A stretch of DNA of 64,000 nt from Plumapathes pennacea (lineage: Eukaryota; Cnidaria; Anthozoa; Antipatharia; Myriopathidae), in assembly GCA_964036295.1 (NCBI GenBank), contig OZ038469.1:10184067-10248066 (forward strand), written 5' to 3'. A program made the position numbers and the translations under genes. The notes under the pieces were generated by a model. The model was not told the origin of the DNA. It worked only from the letters and a program-made list of their open reading frames with translations, and did not search any database. This document shows positions 24,186-36,100 of the stretch, one piece after another (the first letter of the stretch is position 1; the number at the start of each line of letters is the position of its first letter).

Positions 24186-24662
24186 TCACTCTGTCGCAGT
24201 GCCTTTCTCGCCGAAACCGCCTTCTTCGTCAAACGAGCAACGCAAAACGTCCCGGACGTCGCAATCAGAACTCGAGCGACGCAGATAGATTGTCTTCAAA
24301 CAACTTGCAGCGTTGGAAATTTGACTCAACAGAGAGTCCATTTCGCTAACCAGACCCCGTGCTTGCAGTTCTTGTGGTGTATGCTCTAATATAAGGTCCG
24401 TCTCGTCCATTTTCCCCTTCGATTTGCTGGAGATTTTGTGTAGACACCCGGGGTCAGATTCAGCGAGCCTGGTGGAAAGTGGAGTGAACTCTGATATACC
24501 CTTCTTTCTTCGGGGTTTGTAGCAAAGGCAGCACGGTCTACCCGGAACACTAGGACTCCTCAATAGTTCTTTCGTCTCTTCCACAGCCGTAATGAATTTT
24601 TCTATGGCATCAGGGACATCCTGCTTTGAGGGATCCATTACGTCTCCCTTCAAACGCAACAC
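24186..24662 (-). CDS. Unrecognised 158-residue protein (single exon or first exon)
   Basis: Minus-strand frame from ATG at 24662 (alternative ATG at 24638) to TGA at 24188-24186. Base composition is GC-richer than the flanks and codon choice looks gene-like. The N-terminal segment has a predicted helix (AIEKFITAVEETKELL), followed by a Cys- and basic-rich patch (CCLCYKPRRKKG), then an acidic helical region (LVSEMDSLLSQISNAASCL). A distant resemblance of the first helix to the Spot14/MID1IP1 family was considered but is too weak to name. It may continue in further minus-strand exons below 24186. No homologue is recognised. Confidence 0.45.
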   Translation of the reverse strand: MLRLKGDVMDPSKQDVPDAIEKFITAVEETKELLRSPSVPGRPCCLCYKPRRKKGISEFTPLSTRLAESDPGCLHKISSKSKGKMDETDLILEHTPQELQARGLVSEMDSLLSQISNAASCLKTIYLRRSSSDCDVRDVLRCSFDEEGGFGEKGTATE

Positions 24663-27600
24663 AACTATATCTTTTGCTTGACAGCTGTGCGTGATGTTTT
24701 GTATTGCATCATATCAACAACCCATCAATTTTGTGGGCTATTGACTTTGCAAGTTTGGTGATAAAAACCCACCAATGAAAATAGCGGATGGCGATTTGTT
24801 TTGACAGTCAGCTATCCAATCGCCCCTTTGACCTTGAGCTTTCACAAAATAGATCTTCAACGCACGCAATTTCATTTTCTTTGATACATCTCTCTATTTT
24901 GAAGTATTTGTTAACTCCCATCTTTAAAAAAATGCCACTGAAGGCTAGTATATGCAAACAAGCACGTATCAAGTTTCAGTTTTGACATGGAACTTTCTAG
25001 TCGTGTTTCCTTAAAAGGCAATCACGTTCGTCGGGCGTACGAAGCCCGAACGTGACTAAACAGACATTAAGTCCGCACATTATTTTTAGCAATCAATATT
25101 GGCAGACTAACTAACGGATTTTTAGCATTATAACATAGACGAGACTAGGATTAGAGCATATGTGCTAACGTCATAATATCTATCCCTACCCGCAATTGTG
25201 TATCGAAACATCGCAGATGCTCTAGAACCACCAAACGTGGGAGGCTTTTAGCAGGAAAATAACTTAACAGGAAAATTCTTTAACTGAAAATTTCTTGTTT
25301 ACTGATAAAATAATCTGTTGCGAAATTTGGCCTAAATTCTTGCTCCTACAGCCTATGCCACTTCTTGGAAATTCAAAAAGATATTGTCATTGCTCTCTTC
25401 CGGAAGTGCCGTACGGGAGTACCAAACCTGACAGATTGCCGAGATGTTGGGCTGAAGATTTGAATGCTTTCGTTTGCCTGCTTTATAGTCGGTCGTATAA
25501 GTCAAGTGCATTCGTTGAGCTTGGCGTTGCGCTCCACAAATTCCCGCCATCCGCTTTGTGCTAAAATTTTTAATCCGCGAGACGTTTCGATTGTATCCGT
25601 TTCATGTAAATCTCGCCCCATTCTCAGCGCGCACTGCGCGTACGCACTTGCAATTTCGCGCTGGAGCAAGGCCTAAGATTCCCATGGGTATTTTCAGATA
25701 GAAAATTACATAAATTATGTAGTGCCAGAGCAGCGAATAGTTCGTGCACTTTTCTACCGACAGTTAATGTTCCCGGTCAGGATCAGGCAAAACCAACTCA
25801 CACCGCCTGACTATATAAATATCTATTATTGCAAGCCAGTGCAGGTTATAGTTGGAATCACGTGCCATTGTGTTTACAGCAGAGACAGGTCAAATAATAG
25901 ACAACCATTCGCGGACAAGGCACAAATTCTGTTCCATTCCGAGACATGAAAGTAAGATTCCAAGCATTCACCCCAGGAAGCTAATCTGGGATTAACCAAA
26001 ACTTTTCTATCAAGAGTCTCGGCCAACAAACCACAGGGTTTTGATCAACCAACTAACCTTGTCAGTTCAAAAATGTATCCGCCATGGACATCTTGTTCTG
26101 AGCCGGAACATTACCATTTTTAGGCTTGAGGACGACAAAAAAATAATCCTTTCACTTCTAAGGGTGATCAACGTGAAATTTCTCTTTCAGTTTCTCACCA
26201 GAAATATAGAATATGGCATAAAGCACTTGGCTTTTGGTACCTTGCTCAGATGAAAGTTGATTGAACTATGACTTCTCACTACATTTCTCACTGTTTTTTT
26301 TCTTCGAAGGTTGAGAGAATCTACATTTTGTAAACCGTTAATTAGCTTGATCATGCTTTTAGTAACTGGGCCCATACGCTTGTGTTCGCTCAATCAATCC
26401 CACTCAACAAGAGAAGGTCAAAAGAACCTTTGGTATCCAGGGTCATCTCGCTGAACAAAACCTGTTCAGGTGCAGGCTCATATTAGTATGTCACTTGAGT
26501 GACCAGTACGGTCGAAGGAAACAATTACGTACAAGCGAACCTTATAAAAGTATATATTTTCATAAACCAAGGCAGAGGCCGGTTTAACGCAATAATGCAA
26601 TATTTACTGCGACATAAGACTATATAAAGCTAATTAGATGAAGTCCGTACTTTTATGGTGAAATTACTTCAATACAATCTACAGCATGCACTGATACATT
26701 ATGCAATAAGAGAAAGAATGAGTTGTTCGCATACCTGTCCTAATGCAATATGATCGGTATTTCTATTTACTTGTATAATTATCTACATTTTTCAAGGTCA
26801 TTTTACATCCGTTCGTTTTTAATGATTGTTTTTCTTACGAGGTTTCGCTGTCGCTACAATCATCTTTTCTCTAATTACGTTTACCGTTATAGTGAAACGT
26901 ACTATATACTTATTACATTACGTATACATTACACAAGAGCATATGTATATTAAGCAGCCCTTGCTTTGTAGCCCCACTTACGTATAGGAAGCTTGTTGGA
27001 CATTACCATACGAAATTACTCAACATATACCCAAGGGGTTGGGGTGTGTTGCTAAATTGACTTAAGTTAAATTGATTTAAGAACAAAAGGATTGAAAAGA
27101 CGTCGGTACATAAAGCACGTCTATTCAACTTTATTTGAACGTTTCATTGTGATCGCTTACTTACGGCAAGATTCGCCAACGGTTTCCACATAACATCAGC
27201 AACGTTTTTGAAAGAAGAAACTAAAATTGAACCCTAGTGAGCCCCTTACGATGTGAAGCCGTCAAACCACTTGGCCTCCCAAAAAAAGTTTCAGTAAGTT
27301 ATATATGTATTTCTTCTGTCACTATGACGTCGTTATGATAGTATTCTTTTTTTCGTTCTGAGTTTCCGTTAATCCAGTGAACAACTGCTACTCTCGATTT
27401 TAGACTTGAATTTCGAGCATTTGTTTCTGAGAGAAGTAACGCTGATAATTCTATCATATCTTTCCTTGCGATTGCGAAGGGTTTCATTTAAGTTTTGAAT
27501 TTCGTGAATCAAGGAGCTGACCGTTACTCATTCGAAGTCGCCGGACGATACCAACTGTGTAATACCGAAAAGGCAACGGTTTTCTTCAATGTTAGTTTTA

Positions 27601-29944
27601 CCTGGATGAAGGAGACTGCACGATTATAATTGTTTGGAGAGCCTCAATTGTTCAACTTTGAAACGAATCGCTTTTGCAAGAGACTCTGATGTTATTAGCA
27701 TGTTCATGTTTGGTATACGATTGGATGCCGTCTGACAAGTAGATTGCAGTTTATAATATTAGAAACCGACCTGTCACTGTTGCTCTCAAAAGCGAAGAAC
27801 TGTAATTGCGCACTTATTTAGATAAGTAAAAGTTTTAAAATATTAATATTTTATAACATTCAAAGGGCAAGAGTTTTACGTAAAGTTGCAATTACACTTG
27901 CAGTGTTCTTTGAGAGTTTAGCGGCCTAGCTGGCGGTTTGCCTGTATAGGGTATAACTAAGCAGAACTAATACTACAACTCCAGGTGCTTTGAATGAGAC
28001 CAACAGGGCAGCCAAGTTGAGTTGCATTTGAAATGCGATTTAGAAAATTGTCATGTCCGTTCATAATTTTTGTTAAATTCCAAAACCTAAGAAATTGGTC
28101 GGAGTTGCAGAAGCGGAGAGAGTTTAAGGAAATTAAATTTAACGGTGCCGAACGAAGTTCCCGTACTTCCCTTGGTTATTTCTATTTTTAGTTAAACATT
28201 ATTTTACACACCTATAGATTGCATGCGATGGCCGTCTGAGTTAAACACACGCCGTACCCCAGCAGTTAATTAACCAAGTGATGTAAACCATGATCTTGTT
28301 TGCCGGTCCACGTGCACTTCTCACCCACTGTAACGAATATGGCTCGATCGTTCGAAGAACACTACTTCGTGAAAATATTATACAAGAAGCCGCCGAGTAC
28401 CTCATCAGCTGATTGAGCGAGTTTCGAAGAAAACTGGCAAACTTTTATCGGAAAAAGAAACTGTTGTAAAATTCCAAATCCAGAGCTTTTTTTTTTTAAT
28501 TTGGTGCACTAATCAAGATCAAGTTCAAGTGTAACAAACAAATAGATCAAACAAGTCAAACAAGTAGTAGACAGACTCGCAGCTGTGAAACCAGTTTCTG
28601 TTTAGTTAAGCCGTTTTCTTCTAGTTTTCTGCTTATCGGAGTACTTCAACGTTTACGATTTCTCCAAAACGTTTGATCATGTACGCACAGGACACAGCTG
28701 ATACAGGATGTTTAAATCAAATCAGCGCTGAAGCGTAAATCTTTTGTAAATCATTCTGCTTGTCGGTGCAACTGATTTGAATAAATATTGACTCGGCAAT
28801 GATCACTCCTTTGTCCTTTATTAGAAAGACAACAGCCTTATATATTCAAATCGGGCTGCTCAGTGAAAGCGTTAATAGACCGTTAACGTCATGAAAAAAT
28901 TAATACTCGTGACTCGGGACAGACTAAGCCCTGTGTTTAACGAGCTGCACAGATTGTCATGCCTTGCTGTAGTGCAGCACTTGTCCCTAAGGACGATCGA
29001 CTCGATCGTAAGTACGGTACTTTTCCACTTGTGACTCAAATCCAGCTTTGTTTGTGGTCGATTTTGCAAGCAGTCGCCGGAAGTTTGGATTCAGCAACGA
29101 AAACGCGTTCTAGTTTGAGCTCGGATAGATTACAATGGAAATTTTTGATTCCGTATGACAAGTGAAGCGGGTTATTCTGTACTTTAGATCACTTACAACT
29201 TACTCCTAGCATGATAAACAGCGTGTTTCTTGCCGATTTTTCGCCATTTAGTGCTCTGACGCAGAGACCTATTCATCTCTCGTCTGTGGTTCATTCAGTC
29301 TTGTACTAAAGGACTGCACAACGTAGGGATAACAATCCTTGTGAGCAAATACTTTAATTTGATTTACACATGTGTTGGATCTGGTAACAAAATGTTTGTG
29401 TCAAAGTATTCCAGTTATTCTTGTACCTTGTACACTGGGAATAGAGTTTCAGTGTTGACATCACCATTTTGCAGACTTTTCCATCAACATTATGCGATAT
29501 ACACAGCTGCTGCAAGAACTTGTGCAAAATTGCAAATCGCTAGCCCTACTGAAAGCAAAGATGCAGAAGTTTAAAGTTCTTGATAGTCCCATACTAAACT
29601 CTCTTAATATTTAGCGTCAGTCCTAAGCGAATCAGAGGAACCTACAGGAAATAAGAGGTTTGGGTATAAAACAATTTCAAAAGCCTATATCTCAGCTGTC
29701 CAATGCCGAAAAGAGCTATCATTTTGGTGTGAAATTTTTTCAGTTAGGTTATTTCGAAGCTTTTGTGACGTCATCACTTTGGAAATATATCCTTATGAAT
29801 AGATCTAAATAAGTTAGAAATGCATTACCGCCCTACACTTAGAAGTATGGATATCTGCAAACCTGGCAGAGACGTTTCGACTACTCGGCAAGCTTTTTCA
29901 AATTACTGTTTTAATAAAGTGTTCACTTCTCTTTTCTCATTTTA
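24663..29944. other. Intergenic region upstream of the sacsin-like gene
   Basis: Holds one reverse copy of the dispersed repeat (26133-26290), a small hairpin at 25023-25056 ('acgttcg...cgaacgt') and otherwise unique-looking DNA. The last kilobases should contain the sacsin-like promoter and a 5' untranslated exon, because a good acceptor ('ctcattttag', ending 29945) lies just upstream of the first coding exon. Confidence 0.45.
26133..26290 (-). repeat. Interspersed repeat, reverse copy
   Basis: Contains 'cacttctaagggtgatca', 'ctcaccagaaatata' and 'agatgaaagttgattgaacta', matching the reverse complement or forward words of the copies at 864-1052 and 61741-62022. Confidence 0.55.
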
Positions 29945-29958
29945 GGCTGTTGATTACA

Positions 29959-30012
29959 ATGGATCGTTGAATGAAAAGTGTTAACAGGAATGGAAAAGAA
30001 TACATTCATTAA
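29959..30012 (+). promoter_or_regulatory. Two upstream ORFs at the sacsin-like start
   Basis: If the 5' untranslated exon begins at 29946, two ATGs precede the main ATG (29990): a 3-codon ORF 29959-29970 and a 13-codon ORF 29971-30012 that overlaps the main start in another frame. An in-frame TGA (29972-29974) prevents extension of the main frame upstream. Such uORFs usually reduce translation of the main frame (inference). Confidence 0.4.
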
Positions 30013-30162
30013 GGGTGAGTAGAATGCATTGTTTCAATTAGGCTTATTCGGTTGGTAACACAACGGAAGACTTGGTCAAAACCCTTTTAGTCAGACATTA
30101 AGTTTAAACATGTATAGGTTAAGTTAAATTATACCAAAACCTGAAGTAAATGTCACGCTCTT

Positions 30163-30193
<31 letters not shown>

Positions 30194-33100
30194 GTTTATT
30201 TTGTTTTATTTTCTGTGCTATCAGACCAGTCGTCATGAAGCTAAATAATTCTAATGTTCTGTTCTTTCCTCTAAACAAATTGATGAAGCCGTCTGACAGA
30301 CATAACGAGCCAATGTAGTGTTAGTTTGTTTTATGTGCTAGATGAGACGTCTTCTATAAAGAATTGTGCGTTTTCTTCAAATTTCTGGATGGCTTTAAAA
30401 TGCTTTTGACTATAATAACTTGAGTACTATACTCTTCAAATAAATAGTTTTATCACATAATGATAGCGCGATTGTATCGCATGAATGAGCCAGGTTTTTT
30501 AGGAGTTTGACGTGACTATCACTGCCTAACAGATGTAGGCATGTAATGACCAAACCAGCTCCGAAACAACCGCATCACTTTCCAGGCATGTTCTTATTCT
30601 GCCCTAGACAATTTATAGGTATGACAGTTTGTTTTTGAGTGTACGTTTAAATATTTAGGATTTTAATAAAAGGTAATCCAATCAGCTTTCTTCTTTGATG
30701 TAAGCTAGCGTGGTTGTAAACAGTGATAACAAAAACAGTTAAGAGCTCGCTGTTACTTTTTCCCTCGCTTGAATGGAGCAAAAGTGAATTCTAATTCAGT
30801 GGTTTGGCTGAGAAAATGAAATGTCGCGTCCAGGTGGATACTATCGCCGAAAGAGTATGTAACTAACTGTTCTAGCGTAACAGGCCATTTGTACCAACAA
30901 ACTTAGGCGCATCATTTTCAATTACGGGCATTCTAAAGGACCAATAGCTATAGCGTAGTATAAATGTAATGTATGTATAATTGTATATGTTCAATCATGG
31001 TACGAAACCATTTGGTTTGTAAACTTAGGCTGAAGATTCTATGCTAACTATAGCTGCTGACAGTACCATGATATTTCACGAGACAGAAAAATGCAGATGA
31101 ATGCCACAGCACCGTTACGTTCTATTTCCTGCGGAATGTTTCTTTGAATGTCGTTTTCGCCTGACTGTTCCTAATGTCGAAAATACCACGACTAACGTAA
31201 TAAAAGAACAACTACAGAAACTGGTATATAGAATGGATGTCTGCAAATGCAAATTTTTGCCACCACCGGAAAGAACATAACAACCTGCTGCTTTGTTTTC
31301 TAGGGCAGTCTTACGGCCAGAGGAGACCAACCCTGACCGTTGTCCTCAAACGGATATTAGAAAGCTATCCAGATGGAGGCCAAATACTGAAGGTAACGAA
31401 TATGATATAAATAGCATACTAATATACCTTTGTCACAGTATAAAAAGCTTGATCAAACATAAACACAAGACACACGAAGCGCCGCTAGTTTCAAAACTGT
31501 AATGTTTTAAAGTTTTGTTAAGTGAACGGGCAAGGTTGCCCGTCAAGTCAGTTCTGCCATAAAAAAAAACCTTCTAAAATTGCAATTTTGAAAATAGCGG
31601 CGCTTCGCGACATTTTCGTTTATGAAAATTCGTGCATTGACTAATTTTGCTATGCTCTTTCCAGTGACGTATTATTTTTGTCTTTGGCCGAACTTTATAT
31701 TAGCTGGCATTACCGTGATACGCGTCTATTCACCTGAGTCAGATATCTTCGTAACTGCTTTTCACTGCCGCCTACCACAGGGATTTTATCCTGGCGCTTG
31801 CTAATAATGTTTTTTCCTTTAATGGTGTGGAAAAGTCTAGTAAAAAATAACAGGTAGTTAATTACTAGCATTAAAATCGGTGAGCCTTAAAGAAAGATGT
31901 TAGGCAGCAGCCATCACCTTAAATTGCTCCATAAGCCACGATTTCCATGTATCAATATTGGTTTACATTACCGAATGTCAGTTGATATTATATTTCATAC
32001 CATAAACCTGTTAACCTACACAAAAGTAAATGCGCCGGCAGAAAGAGTATAATCCATATACAAGAAGGTGGCACGAGCAGTATAGACTAGTTGACCAGGA
32101 ACCTACAAGAGACTACTGTTTTCAGTTCCTGAATAACAGTACAATCTTCTTTAGACACAGCGTAAAAAGAGCTCAGTGAAAGCGGCAACGGCAACATATA
32201 CTCCGCTTTATTTCGAAGGGTATTTCATCAATTGTTCTGATCTTTAGCCGTCACCATCTGATTCTGGTTCTCTCTAAATTTATAGGAACTGATTCAAAAT
32301 GCAGACGACGCTGGAGCAACAGAAGTTAAGTTCCTCTTTGACTCTCGTGACAATGCATTTGCGACCACCAGCCTTCTCAACCCTGACCTGGCCAAGTTTC
32401 AAGGCTCCGCCCTGTACGCCTACAACAACGCACGTTTCAAACAAGAAGACTGGTTGGGTATCGAAGGCATCATGCAGGGAAACAAGAAGAGGGACCCAAT
32501 CGCGGCTGGACGATTCGGCACCGGTTTTAACTCAGTGTACCATATCACAGGTGAGTGGAAACCTTTAGGCCTTTGGGTTCCTACCATTATACTTTAAAGT
32601 CGAGTTTATTGGTCCTTTCACTCCCAAGAGTGATCACCTTTCAAAAATTTCTTCTTTAGTTTCTAACCAGAGATACGTCGGCTTTTTGATAGCTTACTCC
32701 GACGAAAGTTGAGTTAAATATCAATGCTTACTACACCACTCGTTGTGAGTTAAATAGTTAATAGCAAGATGGAATTCTCTTTACCACAATACTTTGTTTT
32801 GTTTTATCTTGATTAAAGGTAGTTCCACCATACAAAGAAACCAATTAAAGCACATTAGTGTACACATGTGTCTTCATATTAGCTGTAGTAACTATTTGTC
32901 ATTTAATGCCTTTGGTACATAAATTGGCAGTAATCCTAATCTCTAATATAGTCTATATCTACTAAAGTTTTCCTCTCTTTTGTTCAAGATATGCCAAGTG
33001 TCGTCAGCGAACATCATGTAGCCTTCTTAGATCCTCAAGAAGCTTACTTTGGTCCCGGAGAGACTGGACGCAAATACGACCTTAGAGATCCACTTCTGGA

Positions 33101-36100
33101 TCAATACAGGGATCAGTTCTGCCCCTTCGAAGGCGTCCTGGACTGTCATGTTTCTTCCGGGTTCCATGATGGCACTCTGTTCCGTCTTCCTCTACGAAAG
33201 TGGCCTTCACGTATATCAGTGAAGTCATACACGGCCAGCAAAGTTAAAGCTTTGTTTGAATCATTCATCGAAGAAGCCCCGACAATTCTCCTCTTCCTCA
33301 AGCACGTGGAGTCGATCAGTTTGTATGAAACAAATTGGAATGAGAGCCAAAGGCATATCTTCACCGTGCGCGTCAAAGAAGCTCAAAAAGCAGAAATCAG
33401 GGAAAAGAAACGAGATTTCTTACACGTTGCTACCAAGAAAGGTAGTATACCCTATGAGATGACTTACGAAGTGGCCATAGAGGAAATCATGGAGGACAAG
33501 TACACGAAAGAACACTCGTTTGTAGTACTAAACCGAGTAGGAAGCGAGAATCACAAACTCATTGAACTCTCGTCGCTCCTACATCAGATCCCATGGGCTG
33601 GAGTGGCGTATCCCCTGAATTGCGATACCAGAAAGGTGAACAGTCCGGGCAAAGTTTTCTGCTTCCTGCCTCTTCCCGACGAGTCTGACTGCAGAACTGG
33701 TCTGAAAGCCCACATCCACGGGACATTTGGCTTGACAGACAATAGACGCAGTTTACGGTGGCCTGGACCAGACTGCCAGAGCGATGACGCAGCTGAATGG
33801 AACGTTCTTCTCCTGAAAGACGTTGTTAGCAAGGCGTACGCCAGTCTTTTGGTTACCCTTGCGCAATCAGAGCGTAATGGATTGGAACATCTCGTTGACG
33901 CCCTTTGGCCTGACCTGGACCATATGGAGCGGCACTGGAAAGACATATTGAAACCCTTCATTAAGTCACTGACAAGCAAGCCTGTGTTTTGGACAGCCTC
34001 CCAAGGTGGAAAGTGGGTTAGGTTGCACGAAGCAGTTTTTGATGCTCCCGAGAAGTACTCGAACCGAATCAAGCAAGAGGTCAAAGATGTCGTGTTCAAA
34101 ACGCTTTTAAATGCCGGGGAGCCAGTTGTCAGACTACCGGAACACGCGTTCAAAATGCTAAAAGCCAATCTCGATAACCTACAGTCTCGAATGCAAGAAA
34201 TCACGCCTTCCTATGTTCACAAGGTCCTTTCTAAAGAAACCAAGAGAAAGGTGTGTGTACACTATCTAAAAGGTTCTGACCACAAAAAGCTGGACATTTA
34301 CAACATTGGAAAACCAACCATTCAGTTAGGTAGCCCTTATGGAAGTGCCCCAAATTTCCGGTCAATTGAGCACCCAGTCTGGTCAAGTGTGGGGAGAAAG
34401 GAGAGACTGTGTTTGCTGGAATTCATGTTGAAATGTGGAAAGATGGAAGACCTTGAGGGACTTCCGCTTCTTCCACTCGCCAATAAGTCCTTCACAATGT
34501 TCAAGTGGAATACGTTTCACACAAGTCCTGATGAAGCGGTGTTTGTGGCTTCTCGTCATCACCAAAGAAACATCCTGCCAGGTTCTGCGCATAGATTTTT
34601 GGACGAGGACCTCCCAGAAAGCCTGCTCCAAACGTTACGTGCATTGGCGGTTGACTTGGAGAAGGAGCAAGATACGAGTTCTGTAACACAGCTTGCCAAG
34701 CTAACGCGAAGTTTAGTCCCTCAACTTATACGAGAAAGCTTACCAGATGAATGGAAGACTGGAGATGCAGTTGTGGTGTGGAACATTCAAGAACAGAGCC
34801 ACTTCAATGAAATATGGTTGAGAAATCTTTGGTCCTGGCTGAGAGTAGAGTTTCCCGAAGACCTGAGCCAGTTCAAGGGCATACCCATGATTCCTCACAC
34901 CGAAGTAAGCCCTGAAAGAAGGTACCTGATCAAACTAGGAGAGACGCCGAATCTGATCCAGATTACTTCCCATTTCGCTACATTGCCTGTGCACGTGACA
35001 AGTGCACTTCAAAAGGTTGGATCTATGACCCTGTCCAAATTGCCTTCTTTTTGTGACCATCACGCTCTGAAACGCTTCGTAGAACCTCCAACGCCCTCCG
35101 GAGTCCTCAAAGTTCTGGCATTTGTTACAGAACAAAAGGGCACGAATGCACTAACCGATTGCAGCCCGGAGGAAAAGATTGCAGTCAGAGCATTCCTTTC
35201 GAGTATGAGAAACCCATCTGATGATGAAGTGGTAACCCTGATGGCCTTGCCCATATTCACTGCTTTGGATGGGGAGACTTTTACATCAGTGAGGCTAGGT
35301 GGTCCCATGACTGGGAAGAAGCTAGAAGTGGCACCTCCAAGGTTAGGTCTGCCGTCTAATATGAAGATCGCTGACTCAGATCGTATGATCTCTGCTGCTG
35401 ATGATGACTCGTTTCAGCTCCTACGACGCCTTCCAGTGCGCATTTACGGCACGGCCGACTTTTTGATAGAGAAGGTGTTTCCCTATGTGAGGCAAGAAGG
35501 CTTCTACACAGCAGAGCAGATTGTGCACTTGATGACTTCAGTTCTTCAAAGACTTCCTATCCTTTCCAGTGACAAGAAAGATTTTCCAGAACATCTGCAG
35601 ATCCTCAAGTTTATACCAGTGTCTGGTGGAAGCTTCATGGCACCTTGTGAGTTGTATGATCCAGAAGACGACACATTGAATAAGCTGTTCGAAGGGCAGC
35701 ACAACGCATTTCCCACTCAAGAATTCGCAAAACCTCACGCACTAAGCCTCCTCCGTGTGTTCCTTGGCCTCCGTAGAAGTCGTTCTTTAACAGCAAAAGA
35801 TATCATCCTTATTGCCCGGCAGATTGATGGCAGATCAGATGAAATATCCCAAAGAAGAGCTGAAGCACTCCTTCGTTTTCTGAATGAAAATGCTTTTCTT
35901 CTAGAGAAAGAAGTTACCGTTGGAAGTATTGGCCATGCCTCAAACCAGACGCTTGCCAAAGCTCTGATGACGTTGCGTTGGATTCCAGCATCAAAGACGC
36001 CAACGAACAGATATCCAACAACAATGCCCTGGTTTCAGTCGACATGTTCCCTCTATTCTCCTCAAGAAATTAGAGACGCCGAGGTCGCTGATTTGGTTGG

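Noticed and set aside
24186-24662. Assignment to the Spot14/MID1IP1 family
   Set aside because: Only the first helix is vaguely similar; the other conserved blocks of that family are not visible.
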